64,000 nucleotides of DNA from Ostrinia nubilalis. Taxonomy: Eukaryota; Arthropoda; Insecta; Lepidoptera; Crambidae. Positions within the stretch are counted from its first letter, which is position 1. Each line of letters starts with the position of its first letter. The notes under the pieces are model-generated. The model was given only the letters and a program-made list of their open reading frames with translations, did no database searches and had not been told where the DNA came from. The position numbers and the translations under genes were made by a program. Shown here one piece after another: positions 53,677 to 62,742 of the stretch. The DNA lies in NCBI RefSeq assembly GCF_963855985.1, contig NC_087110.1, positions 2,781,001 to 2,845,000 on the forward strand, in the 5' to 3' direction.

Positions 53677-53898
53677 CTAGCTGTGCCCGCAACTTCGTAT
53701 GCGTGAATACCCGTTTTCACAACATTTTTCATTGTTACTCTGCTCCTATTGATTGTAGAGTGATGTTGTGTAGCCTATAGCCTTCCTCAATAAATAGGCT
53801 ATCTAACACTGAAAGAATTTTTCAAATCAGACTAGTAGTTCCGGAGATTAGCGCGTTCAAACAAACAAACTCTTCAGCTTTATAATATTAAGTATAGA
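53677..53898 (+). repeat. CTAG-type cassette, third subfamily
   Basis: CTAGCTGTGCCCGCAACTTC to TTTATAATATTAAGTATAGA, with its own interior (TGTTGTGTAGCCTATAGCCT, AGTTCCGGAGATTAGCGCGT). A small palindrome CGCTGTATGG/CCATACAGCG lies just before it. Confidence 0.72.
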
Positions 53899-54924
53899 TA
53901 ATCGACAGTCGCTACCGCTCTTGAACAGCCGACTAGTCTCTCCCTCCATTCCATCCATAATCCATTGCATCAGAATATAAAAGGTATTGTCAATGGGAAC
54001 GATTGTGATTTGCAAGCACTAAGCTTTCGTGTCGATTTATTGTTTTTATTGGCTCTTACCGCGACTTTGCTTGCGTATTTTTAGTAGAGACTTCGTTTTT
54101 TTAGTTGGACCCAGATCTAGAATTCTAGATCTTGATTTAGAGGTCTTACCTAGCCCGATCCAGGTTGGAAAAAGGTCCAGTAAGTACCACTAATCCTGTA
54201 ATATATTACTTATATTCATCGTCGAAAAAATGTGGCTTTAAAGTAAGTTGGCATTTTTCAGGACGATAAATTACTGAATGAAATTTTCAACTTTAGGTTT
54301 TAGGTTTAGAAGGCTGGAAGATTATCTTCTATGATATAAAAATAAATCGCAAAATGTGTTGGTAAGAGCATAACTCAACAAGTTACCAGTTTTAACAATT
54401 CTTTTTTTTTAAAGTTCGTTGAAGTCCAAGGACAGTTTTTACGGTGAGATTTGGAAAATTCAACCCCTAAGGGGGTAAAACGGGGTCCACGCGTACAAAG
54501 TCGCTAGTTACTGAATAAAATATAAAATTAATCTAGAAGGCTCGAAGATTATTTAAAATAATTTTAGCTTCCGTTTTAGAGATAATTATTTAGGAAATTC
54601 CAACATCATTAGTCCAGAAGGCTGGAGATTATTTAAAATAATTTTAGGATCCGTTCAAGGGATTAATTTATTTAGGAATTTTCAATAATTTTTAGTGGAA
54701 TTTGCGTGCAAAGCTTTGGGAAATTGTTAGTCTAAAATATTATAGTAAATTATACCTTCAAAGACTGTTCAGGCATTATTTTATTTACTTAAATATTTCT
54801 AGTCTGCTGCTTCCCAGTTATAACCAAATCGTTCTTGAAATTTTGGATTTTATTGTCCCTTATTTAGAATCTATTTTAGTTAAACGTTCTTTGTAGGTAT
54901 TCTCTCTTTTTATTATACCCTCAT
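53899..54924. repeat. unannotated, with a local duplication at 54533-54692
   Basis: TCTAGAAGGCTCGAAGATTA then TTTAAAATAATTTTAG recurs as TCCAGAAGGCTGGAGATTAT with the same continuation, a period of about 80 bases; a weaker third unit starts near 54306. CGGGGTCCACGCGTACAAAG near 54481 is a cassette end fragment. The rest is featureless. Confidence 0.6.
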
Positions 54925-54928
54925 TTAA

Positions 54929-55893
54929 CCCTACGGTGGTCGCGCTCTAAAATATTACGTTAATGGTCGCGCGGATTACATGCGTAAGCCATTTTATGGA
55001 GTAAAAAAAGAAGACATCTCTTTATAAAAACATGTTTCTTTATTTTTTATATTTATTGTTATGTATTAGTTAATGAAATAATCAAACAAAGAAACGAGCA
55101 GTTCTTCTCAGTTTTTATAAATTAACCAAAACATAAAAATCATCATTTTTCATTAAGAAAATGTCAACTTTGGCGGTTTAGAAATTATTTAGTACTAATT
55201 GCGCTTATTTATTAATTATATTTTGAACAGGAGATACAGGCCATCATAGAATGATAAGGACAAATAAATTTGTTGCACGAATTACAAGTATTTCCAGTAC
55301 TTTGATTTCGCTTTCTTCCGCAGTCAAAGTAACGACCTAAAAAATTCCGCTGTGATAGTCCTGAGTTAGATGGCTAATCACTGGTCTGAGAAACTTGTTC
55401 TCTTGTGGAAGAATGTGCACTTCTTCATCAGAAACCGAAGAGTCGCCAGGAGAAACGCTTTCATTGTCAATTACTTCTAGCCATTCTGTAATTTGTGCTT
55501 TTTGGCTTTCATTTTTCATTTTTCATGATTTTTATCTGAAATACAATGATTTTATTTAAAACACAAATGTAAATACATACCTATGCCGTAATTATTTATT
55601 ATAAAGCATTAATTTACACTAATAATGCAAAAACAAACACATTAAGTAAAAAAGGTAACTTAAAAAATACTTACGTAATTGGTCGCGCGGATTACACCGG
55701 TAGACCATCGGCATTTACGGGGCTCCTGCGACACATCCACAAGCGACCTGGCGCTCATACGTCATTGAGTGTGATCTTCGACTATGCAACTTAAAGTACA
55801 CGAAGTATCAAAACGATCGCGTTGACCGATTTCAAAATATTCGACAATTTGCACGAGTGGATTACGGGTGTAATCCGCGCGACCACTGTAGGG
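54929..55893 (-). mobile_element. piggyBac-like deletion derivative, TTAA-flanked
   Basis: TTAA (54925-54928 and 55894-55897) brackets CCCTACGGTGGTCGCG and CGCGACCACTGTAGGG, inverted with one or two mismatches. Subterminal GGTCGCGCGGATTACA occurs near both ends. The minus-strand coding remnant (55212-55519) joins the first codons and the cysteine-rich tail of a piggyBac transposase, so the middle was deleted, the way non-autonomous piggyBac elements usually form. Confidence 0.92.
55212..55519 (-). pseudogene. piggyBac-like transposase: N-terminus joined to cysteine-rich tail
   Basis: The first part (55519-55337) starts with an ATG and an acidic stretch (NESVSPGDSSVSDEEVHILP). A frame change at about 55337 leads to a C-terminal part whose cysteines and histidine follow the piggyBac pattern: RYFDCGRKRNQ, CNSCNKFICPYHSMMACISC, then three residues and a stop at 55212. 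That tail binds the transposon ends in the known family. The roughly 450-residue catalytic region with the DDD residues is absent, so no activity is possible. Confidence 0.82.
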
Positions 55894-55897
55894 TTAA

Positions 55898-56200
55898 TGT
55901 AAATGTAAAAGAAAAAATCGAGTTTCCAGACGTGATACCCCCGATTTGAAATGTTAATGAAAAGGCTCAATAAAAATTAAAATGCGATCATAATTTATTA
56001 TTTGTCTTAATTAATGTCATTTTTCGGAAGACTTACATAGAATGAGTGTTTCAGAGGTTTTTTATAATGTACCTCCTGCTAAAAATATCAGCCAGGAAGT
56101 CTAAATAAAACATCTTATTCATAAGATACAAAAAACAGGTTACTCATTAATTTGTTGACAAATCAATTGTTTCATAACATACCTAAATTTTCTATGATTA
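55898..56200. other. no recognisable feature
   Basis: AT-rich sequence between two elements. Confidence 0.35.
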
Positions 56201-56316
56201 AGGCTGGGTTGACAGACTGGCACCATGACAGACTTTAAATTTTGCTGTCTAACTCCATACAAAAAACACCAGTTAGGTTATAGTCACGGCTAGAATAAGG
56301 TGGTGCAACTCAGCCT
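56201..56316. mobile_element. MITE, AGGCTGGGTTG family
   Basis: AGGCTGGGTTGACAGACTGG with CACCATGACAGAC on the left and GGTGGTGCAACTCAGCCT on the right, the same family as 14835-14956. Confidence 0.75.
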
Positions 56317-56763
56317 AAATGTTAAATAAGTTGATTAATTTAACATTTTGATGCCAAAAACTGGGACCAAACCAAAACTGAAGTTTAAATTTCTGCTTTA
56401 GTTTAGGTTGATGAACTATTCATAATATTATATCGCGTTGATTTAATTAATTTTGTGTCAGGCTTAGGTAATAATAGGTGACTGACATAATTCAAACTGA
56501 GCGTTCATATACAAATAGTTTATCTTAGTTTAAATTAAATGACCTTGTTTAACAGTAATATTTTAATGTAGTTCAATTTTAATTTAAATAGAACTTACAG
56601 CTTCATCAATGAGTTCATGAAAGATAAATTTATACCTAGTTTATTTTTTTATACATAGAGCGTAAATATCTTCTTTTAACACAGTAATTTACAATTTAAT
56701 ATTTCAAAATTTTAAATTTCCTTTCGGAATGTACGCGGTTTACAAAAAAATAGAGTAACTTAC

Positions 56764-56950
56764 CTTATTAAACACAATCTCACATTTTCAATCCTCAACG
56801 ATATCACAATTCAATCCATCACGGAACGTTCTCTACTATCAATCCAGTCCACAAACAAAGTTCACAAAAACATGGCGCGCAAACTTTTCGAAAATCGAAC
56901 GAGAATTCGCTTTTCAAAACTAGAACGCCGCGCACGTCCGTCCCTCAGAA
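56764..56950 (-). other. probable non-coding leader exon of a host gene
   Basis: Minus-strand sequence of higher GC content than its surroundings ends at 56764 in AATAAG followed by the donor GTAAGTTACTC and a T-rich intron start. Three ATGs all close at once: MFL-stop at 56873-56862, MD-stop at 56819-56817 onward, and ATG-TGA at 56785-56780. No longer frame leaves the exon, so it would be 5' UTR. The transcription start is not defined; GGACGGACGTGCGCGGCG lies at its upstream border. The next good minus-strand acceptor linked to a start codon is at 17532, but the link is inferred. Confidence 0.45.
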
Positions 56951-57943
56951 CTTTCGTTACGTACTGGATTGGGGTAGGCAGCTTCCCTGTGATAACGGCT
57001 TTACGTCTGTACAAAATATACTGTGAGCCGTATGTATTTGTGATAGAGTCTATTATAGTAGAACCTCAGGGATCTACGTTGTTCAAGTATGTGGTATTAG
57101 TGTTGATCTCTCACAGATGCACAGTAATTTGTGTGTGACATGGAAGGAGGCAGAAGATTTAGAATTTTAACGTGTGTTGTGTTCGGGAATTTCACGCCTA
57201 ATGTACGGGATTAGGCTTAGTGCGCATTTAGAAAAGGATTTTCGGATTTGCGGAATTTTAGCCGAGATTCTGGGTTAAAACAGCAGTTGCTTTATTATCT
57301 TTGGTAAGATTAATGCTGAAGTTCATTATCGCTTGGGAACTTCAAGGTCCGGTCACGTTTAAATTCTGTAACTGTAGAAACAGAATTATTTTAAAGCATT
57401 TCTTTTTACGTAGATTTTCTTTATTAGCGCCTTTTCCCTTTATGAGTTCTATGTTTACGATGAAACAATTTAATGCATGTTCTTTGAAATTATACGTGAG
57501 ATAAAATTAGATATTTCTTTTTTCAATGATAAAATTTTTAGAAGTGACTGTTGAGATCTACCTGGCGGATATTTTAAAATAATGACGCTTTGTTTTTACA
57601 TAATGTACTGCTGGCGAAAAAACATCGTTAACTCTGTGGTATCTATGTAGTTGATATTACATATTAATGACTACGATTGTATATTTACTATTTACCTAAA
57701 ACGTGTGTACTTGTATGTTACTTTCACGTTCATTAAAATGGATTTAAGCATTGAACCTGACTATAAAATAATAGTTGTGTGGTGAGGTTAAATTTCACAA
57801 TCCCGTCATGTGTACTGGCTTAAAAAGTTGCCCAAACAAATGACGGAGTTACATCTCCACCTACTGAGATTGCCTGTACAGTCAGAGCCCAAACTGTCTT
57901 ACTTTTCGGTGTTTTATTCACAGATCAAATCAAATTTTCTATC
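56951..57943. other. possible promoter side, otherwise unannotated
   Basis: If the leader exon is real this contains its promoter on the minus strand. I see no convincing TATA or initiator. The rest is AT-rich. Confidence 0.3.
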
Positions 57944-58163
57944 TACACTAATATTATAAAGAGGAGAACTTTGTTTGTTCGTTTGGTTGTAATGAATAGG
58001 CTCAAAAACTACTGGACCGTTTTTAAAAATTCTTTCGCCATTCGTAAGCTACATTATCCACGAGTAAGATAAGCTAAATTTTATTTTGGACAAAAATAGG
58101 GTTCCGTAAAATGTGTAAATAATGTAGCCCATGCGCGCGAAGCTGCGGGCGGAAAGCTAGTAA
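57944..58163 (-). repeat. CTAG-type cassette (third subfamily), inverted
   Basis: ATCTACACTAATATTATAAA, AACTTTGTTTGTTCGTTTGG and AGCTGCGGGCGGAAAGCTAG in reverse order, with the conserved ends of all cassettes but a different middle. Confidence 0.72.
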
Positions 58164-58518
58164 GAAATAAAGAAAGAATGAAAAAAAAAAAACATTAGTT
58201 CAAAATAAATAGTTCACAATAAACAGATAGGAAGTGTGCACGAATTAAGTAATTTATTAACTAAGATGGCCCCTTTGTGCTATGCTCTAGGGCAGAATCC
58301 TGCACATAATGCTGGTTTTCTGTGTGAACCAACTTGAAAAAGAGCTTCACTATGATACAGTAATGTGGTATTTTAAGAATATAGGTACTAAAAACTCAAA
58401 ACACAAACTTTCCAGATGAACTTCTACATTGATTAACCAAGTTACATAAACCTCTTACAGGTTCAGTTGGTGTGAAATAGAGAAAAAGTCAATACTGGTG
58501 ATAAAATATCTCTTTTTA

Positions 58519-58840
58519 GGTTTCCACCAAGGACGAGCGGAGCGGAGATGCGTTTGGATGTAACCAATCACATTTCATTACTTCCACATCTTCTCTCCGC
58601 TCCGCACAGCTCCGTTCCACTTCGCGCTGCTGTTGTCAAATTCTGTAGAAAAATTTGTCCTCCCAACAGGAGATACCTCTCTTCTCCGCTCCGCTTCGTC
58701 TTGCGTCTTAAATCAATCATTTAATTGCTAAGCCTAAATGGGTAACATGATGTACTGGATAATATGATAACCACATCTTGTAAACATTCATGAAATACAA
58801 TAAACACATTTTGACTTTGACTTTGACTTTGGTAGAAACC
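58519..58840. mobile_element. GCGGAG MITE split by a retroposed tail
   Basis: GGTTTCCACCAAGGACGAGC opens and TGGTAGAAACC closes the element. AGCGGAGCGGAGATG is mirrored by CTTCTCTCCGCTCCGC and later CTTCTCCGCTCCGCTTCG. At about 58735-58830 an AATAAACACATTTTGACTTT tail with TTTGAC repeats has been inserted near its right end. Confidence 0.65.
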
Positions 58841-59049
58841 GGGCTTAACATTGGAATAATAATTATGTTGGCATTTGTTTTTGGGGTCATACCATTTTTG
58901 CATCGGACTGTACAAGCCATTTCATACTCCGTTTGGCTTTTGTAAGTAATGCTTGTGAATGTTTATTACGCAACTTGGCGAAATTTCTTGCTCACATCGC
59001 GATTCAGGCAATCGAGAATAATAAGTATGAAAGTAAGAAATATTTAAAA

Positions 59050-59213
59050 CTAGCGGCCGTTCGCGAATTCATACACGTGGATCCCGTTTTACCCCATTAG
59101 CCAAATTCAACCCAATTTGGCAAAATCCAGTTTTAGTGAGCACCTACGTTCTAAAAGGAACCCCCATGCAAAATTTGAGACTCCTAGCACTTGTAGTTTC
59201 TGAGATTTCGTGA
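59050..59213 (+). repeat. cassette variant (GGATCCCGTTTTACCCC family)
   Basis: CTAGCGGCCGTTCGCGAATT, GTGGATCCCGTTTTACCCCA, AGCACCTACGTTCTAAAAGG and CTCCTAGCACTTGTAGTTTC are the inverse of 4132-4318, giving the family consensus when the two are compared. Confidence 0.72.
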
Positions 59214-59220
59214 TGAGTAA

Positions 59221-59386
59221 GTGAGTCCACTGCTGGACAAAGGCCTCCTCCAAAGATTTCCACAACTCCGGTCCTGCGCTGCCCGCATCCAGGTACTTCC
59301 CGCGACCTTCACCAGATCGTCGGTCCGCCTAGTGGGAAACCTACCTACACTGCGTCTTCCGGTTCGTGGTCGCCCTCGGGAACTCG
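59221..59386 (-). repeat. RTE-type LINE 3' end
   Basis: GTCCACTGCTGGACAAAGGC, GGTCCTGCGCTGCCCGCATC, ACTTCCCGCGACCTTCACCA and GGTTCGTGGTCGCC in the order of 35455-35872. It abuts the cassette at 59050-59213 with only a short gap. Confidence 0.78.
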
Positions 59387-59807
59387 AGATTTCAAATAAT
59401 AAATAAATCGAGAGAAAATCAAGATCAATTTAGATTATTACTTTGAAAGGATTATTTGGAATAGCTGGAAGGACTTGACATTTAAAGTTAGTAGCCCTTC
59501 ATTCGTGGCTCCTATAAAATTATTAAAGCATACAAATTGATGTCACACTTTATTATGTAATCTGTATTAACTTTTAGTAATATTATAACTAAGGAAAAAG
59601 TAACTCCGCTTGAATCATTCTAATTTAGTTAAAAATGTACAGATTTTGAGACCCAGAGAAAAACGAGATAATTTTACACCGGTTTCTGATAAAACATACG
59701 GGCGCTATAAAATCTTTCTGTGGCAAAAGCTAGTGAGTAATAAAGGTCCAATTTAAACAAAATACTAAACTCGATGTGAAATAGTCAACTTCTATCTTTC
59801 TTATTTT
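59387..59807. other. unannotated, with a cassette scrap
   Basis: ACCGGTTTCTGATAAAACAT and GGCAAAAGCTAGTGAG near 59680-59735 are a decayed inverted cassette end. The rest is AT-rich. Confidence 0.35.
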
Positions 59808-59990
59808 CTTATAGGCTGACAATAGTGACTGAGTTTCTTGCGCTGCTTCTTCTCAGCACTGGCCCATTTATTGTTCCGAAGCAGTGGTAGGGTTAATATT
59901 GGGACGTGTAAAAGTGCTTTTTAAAAGCCTATTTGCAAAAATAAATGAGTTTTATGAGTTTTTATGAGTTTTTATAAGTTTCTTATATTG
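59808..59990 (+). repeat. jockey-like LINE 3' UTR, plus orientation
   Basis: CTGACAATAGTGACTGAGTT, CGCTGCTTCTTCTCAGCACT, AAGCAGTGGTAGGGTTAATA and TGGGACGTGTAAAAGTGC match 21023-21200 closely. It ends with TTTTATGAG repeats. A 5'-truncated copy of the same family. Confidence 0.85.
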
Positions 59991-61073
59991 CTCTTATACT
60001 TCTCATATACAGTCGACGGCACATCAGACTCTACATGTTGTTGCAAATTAGTACCTATTGCAACTGCATAAGGTACAAGATGTCTACACTTTGAGAGAGG
60101 GCGCGCAATCTGCGGTATGTCCCGCCGTGGAACAATATGCTTTACAAAGGTTGGCTGCCGGGTTGTTCCTGTACGGGAGTGTTTTATTTCGGAAATAATT
60201 TTAGGGTATCCAATTATCTTTGGGGTTGAATATTTGCGCTTTCAAATAAAGACTATGCAACTATGTTTCGATAAATGGGTACTTTAATTAATAAATCAAA
60301 TAAAATAAAAAGTAGATTTAGGTAGTAGACCATCGATTTCAATAAAATAGCTGGCAGTGGCTGGATGAACGAGGCTGCCCTTCCACATTGGCAAATACAG
60401 ATGATGGATATACCTACATTAAACATTATGATCATTATTTTATTCTACCTATGAGTGGTTAGTAAGTTTTATTTCATACGCTTACTAGGCAAATACTTTC
60501 GTAGTCTAATGCTTGACAATTTTTTTTTAATTTATTTCAATCTAGCAAACAACAAAAACAATCTTTATGTTTAAATATCTAGGTTATAAAGTTATGTAAC
60601 AGAATATAATTGTTTTGCAATTAGTTTTTATAACGGTAAAAATAAATTCGCTCAAACAAACCAGTTCCGTATTGGGAACACACCGGATGATTCGTACGAG
60701 ATTCGACATGCTATTCCCTGCGCAAACACTATGGGATGGATTTGTCAAACGTTTGCCCAAACTGTGTTTGCATGTTTGACCAATATTTGAACTCTGGGAA
60801 TTCTCCAACCTGTAAAGGTGAGGACATACTGCAGAACTAAATATGAGTAACTTTTTAAAATCCAATAAAAAAGAGATAAATGAGAAACAAAGATGTGATC
60901 TTTTTAGGTATTTAATCTATGATTTCTTCAAATAACGGCAAAATTAAAGTGATTTTTCTCCCCAGCCAACTATAAAAGAAATAGAAATACACAAAACTGC
61001 GTGTTTTCATAATGAAAACGATCAAATATTGAAATATTTTCAATTTCAAATAGATATTGTACTCGTAGATTTA
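59991..61073. other. no recognisable feature
   Basis: AT-rich sequence; chance frames only. Confidence 0.35.
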
Positions 61074-61140
61074 GATACTACGAAAATTCGTAGCGCTCTA
61101 CAGATAAGCTACGATGTGCTACGAAATACAGCATACTACG
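61074..61140. repeat. CTACGA motif cluster
   Basis: The hexamer CTACGA or its complement TCGTAG occurs five times in about 65 bases (ACTACGAAAATTCGTAGCGC, GCTACGATGTGCTACGAAAT, ACTACGACGG). This density is not explained by the other repeats here. Confidence 0.55.
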
Positions 61141-61177
61141 ACGGCGACTAAGACTGATTGTTACACGTGGTTACACA

Positions 61178-61263
61178 CCCATGAATAAATAAATAAATAA
61201 ATATCCTTGGACTAAGCAAAGCTTGTACTATAGGTACTAGACAACGGATATAAACATACTCAA
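61178..61263 (-). repeat. short SINE 3' fragment
   Basis: AATAAATAAATAAATATCCT then TGGACTAAGCAAAGCTTGTA and GACAACGGATATAAACATAC resemble the body and tail of the SINE at 35066-35354 in the same orientation, with an internal deletion. Confidence 0.55.
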
Positions 61264-61324
61264 ATACTTTTTTTTGAAGCTATACTTTATTACAAATTTT
61301 TGGTTTCAGTTACTACGAGTATGA

Positions 61325-61470
61325 CGCCCGTATTCACAAACGATGCTTGCTTAAGTGAAGCAGCTAATCGAACGCACAGCGTTATATAGAGCTCTGTGAT
61401 TGATTCGTGTGTCACCCAGTGCGTCCACGCGTACAGTGAGACCGCATAGTAATGTTTGTGAATACGGGTC
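61325..61470. mobile_element. MITE, CCCGTATTCACAAACG family, best preserved
   Basis: CCCGTATTCACAAACGATGC and ATGTTTGTGAATACGGG are perfect inverted ends over 16 bases. The interior has GCTTAAGTGAAGCAGC, AATCGAACGCACAGCGTTAT and GAGCTCTGTGATTG. Useful as the reference for the family. Confidence 0.85.
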
Positions 61471-61869
61471 TAATACTGTTGTATTAACACGTTTAATGTA
61501 CATTTTGCAATTGTTTGTTATCCATGAAAATAATTTTCATATTCTTAGAAAACATAATAATAATAATGCTACACAGATTTTTAAAAGCTTATTTACATCA
61601 AATAGTGACTCACTTAAGTCATCCTTTTATATTAAAAACAGTTCGGTTATGTGTTCACAGCCTTATCCAGAAACTTTATAACTTTTTCACTTTCAATGTT
61701 GGATAGACTTTTAATGTTCTGGAGCAAAAGTTTTTATAGAAAGAACGAAAGGCAGTGATATTTTTTAGATTCACTAAAGTGTAAAACAAGTTACTACCCT
61801 GTGTTGTAGTCGGTTTTGCATTTCTCGTGGAGTCTGCTTCAAGCTCAGTTTATTTAATTAAAATATTAT

Positions 61870-62508
61870 AAAGGACATCATCCATTTTGGTCCAAAATCA
61901 AAAGTGCCGGCCAAAAAATAAAAGTGCTGTATTCTGATAGAATACGTCCGCCTTAGCATTTATTACTATGGCACCAAAGCTGTAGCACCACTGTGCATCG
62001 TAGTATTTGAGCTCTAAAAATATATGAAACGACTGACTTTGATCTCAAATACTACGATGCACAGTGGTGCTACAGCTTTGGTGTCATAGTAACAAATACT
62101 AAGGCGGACGTATTCTGTCAGAATACAGCACTTTTTGTTTTATTGGCCGACATTTTTGATTTTGAACAAAAAATGTATGAATCGTCGATGAATTTCAGAT
62201 CTCAAATACTCGACGCATAGTGGTGCTACAGCTTTGGTGCCATAGTAACAAATGCTAAGGCGGACGTATTCTGTCAGAACACAGCACTTTTTTTTTATTG
62301 GCCGACACTTTTGATTTTGAACAAAAAATGTATGAATAATCGATGACTTTTAGATCTCAAATACTCGACGCACAGTGGAGCTACGGCTTTGGTGCCATAG
62401 TAACAAATGCTAAGGCAGACGTATTCTGTCAGAATACAGCACTTTTTTTTGTTGGCCGGCACTTTTGATTTTGGACCAAAAATATATGAAACGTGGATGA
62501 TGTCCTTT
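61870..62508. mobile_element. foldback element with one left arm and three tandem right arms
   Basis: AAAGGACATCATCCATTTTG with AATCAAAAGTGCCGGCCAA at the left is mirrored by TTGGCCGGCACTTTTGATTT and GGATGATGTCCTTT at the right. The segment from AAAGTGCTGTATTCTGATAG to TAGTATTTGAGCTC on the left has three inverted counterparts to the right, arranged in tandem with a period of about 155 bases (ATTCTGTCAGAATACAGCAC near 62111, 62269 and 62423). Non-coding. Confidence 0.85.
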
Positions 62509-62616
62509 TCTTTGCTAGTAATTGGATTATGCCACGAAAAGAAATTGTATACTTGCATTATACTTATTTCCTTTTTAAATTATAAAAAAATCATAAAGCT
62601 GGAAGACGTATTGTGA

Positions 62617-62742
62617 GTGGACCGACGATCTGGTGAAGGTCGCGGGAGGTGACTGGATGCGGGCGGCGCAGGACCGGTCATTGCGGAAATCCTTGGGGGA
62701 GACCTTTGTCCAGCAGTGGATGTCATTTGGCTGAAAAGAACG
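62617..62742 (+). repeat. RTE-type LINE 3' end, plus orientation
   Basis: GTGGACCGACGATCTGGTGA, GGTGACTGGATGCGGGCGGC and GAGACCTTTGTCCAGCAGTG then ATTTGGCTGAAAAGAACGA, close to 17163-17318. Confidence 0.8.

Noticed and set aside
56872..57138. 88-codon plus frame starting MARKLFENRTRIRFSKLERR
   Set aside because: It overlaps the probable minus-strand leader exon and its upstream region, and there is no plus-strand splice or protein support.
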